A DNA stretch of 5,855 nt from an uncultured Pseudomonadota bacterium (GTDB lineage Bacteria > Pseudomonadota > Alphaproteobacteria > Rs-D84). The stretch spans positions 1 through 5,855 of the forward strand of contig OMQP01000039.1 in the NCBI GenBank assembly GCA_900313285.1. Direction: 5' to 3'. The notes under the pieces are model-generated. The model was not told the DNA's origin. It made no database searches and saw only the letters and a program-made list of their open reading frames with translations. Of the stretch, positions 5,754 to 5,855 are shown piece after piece (position 1 is the stretch's first letter; each line of letters begins with the position of its first letter). Position numbers and translations under genes: made by a program.

Positions 5754-5855
5754 TTATTTCCTTTTGTTTTTTATGATTTTATTCTTATTTTTTGTTTTGG
5801 TCAATTCAAATGAAACATTCAACAAAAATTCAATATCTTTCAGTGGAACACGACC
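5754..5855 (-). CDS. Possible C-terminal end of an upstream gene, partial
   Basis: From the right edge a minus-strand frame stays open for 33 codons and ends in TAA at 5756-5754, one base before the ATG of the TM2 gene. The first 20 or so residues (GRVPLKDIEFLLNVSFELTK) look like plausible coding sequence in codons like those of the neighbours. The last 13 are a Lys/Asn-rich run from A-rich DNA. The one-base spacing would suit an operon, but the frame also runs through a good promoter, and AT-rich DNA can stay open by chance. The other two minus-strand frames close within 30 bases of the edge. A plus-strand frame from ATG 5810 is also open but has no ribosome binding site. I do not recognise a family. 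Confidence 0.35.
   Translation of the reverse strand, partial: GRVPLKDIEFLLNVSFELTKTKNKNKIIKNKRK
5758..5765 (-). promoter_or_regulatory. Ribosome binding site of the TM2 gene
   Basis: On the minus strand this reads AAAAGGAA. Its GG is 7 bases before the ATG at 5752 and 13 before the ATG at 5746, so it selects the upstream start. Confidence 0.6.
5776..5804 (-). promoter_or_regulatory. Promoter of the TM2 gene
   Basis: On the minus strand TTGACC (5799-5804, five of six -35 bases) and TAAAAT (5776-5781, five of six -10 bases) are separated by exactly 17 bases. This is the best-spaced promoter in the window. Transcription would start near 5769, leaving a leader of about 17 bases with the ribosome binding site in it. 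If the frame at 5754-5855 is a real gene tail, the promoter lies inside that coding sequence. Confidence 0.6.

Noticed and set aside
1..5855. Defence system, mobile element, CRISPR array or novel multi-gene cassette
   Set aside because: There is no transposase, integrase, direct-repeat array or toxin-antitoxin-like pair; the complete genes are a metabolic enzyme, an envelope exporter and a small membrane protein, each with its own signals.

Overview
This AT-rich window looks like an ordinary chromosomal segment of a Gram-negative bacterium. An MsbA-type lipid flippase gene implies an outer membrane. The host is most likely an uncultured, host-associated alphaproteobacterium of the kind recovered from gut metagenomes. 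That placement is an inference from three things: an 886-residue bacterial-type pyruvate phosphate dikinase, a secreted protein with Listeria-Bacteroides-type repeats, and low-GC codon use (AAA, GGT, CGT, TTG/TTA). No marker gene in the window fixes the taxon.

Layout, left to right. (1) Positions 2-667, minus strand: the N-terminal 222 residues of a secreted, repeat-containing protein that runs off the left edge. (2) A 149-base gap holding that gene's promoter and ribosome binding site, and the strong terminator of the next gene. (3) Positions 817-3477, minus strand: complete ppdK. (4) Positions 3478-3643: a divergent, very AT-rich control region with a promoter for each direction and a perfect 18-bp inverted repeat next to the ppdK ribosome binding site. 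(5) Positions 3644-5416, plus strand: an MsbA-like ABC exporter. An in-frame ATG at 3596 lies inside the promoter and is probably not the start. (6) A compact bidirectional terminator at 5415-5442. (7) Positions 5447-5752, minus strand: a small zinc-ribbon plus TM2-domain membrane protein with a good promoter. (8) The right edge, where a minus-strand frame stays open to position 5855 and may be the tail of another gene.

The genes do not form one pathway. ppdK serves central metabolism (pyruvate/PEP interconversion), the MsbA-like protein serves the cell envelope, the left-edge protein is exported, and the zinc-ribbon/TM2 protein is an inner-membrane protein of unknown role. The complete genes each appear to be transcribed on their own, because the terminators and promoters separate them cleanly. 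I found no mobile element, CRISPR array, tRNA, rRNA or phage signature, and no convincing new multi-gene system. The points most worth a second look are the repeat protein with its cysteine-rich second module, the hairpin at the ppdK start, and the start site of the exporter.
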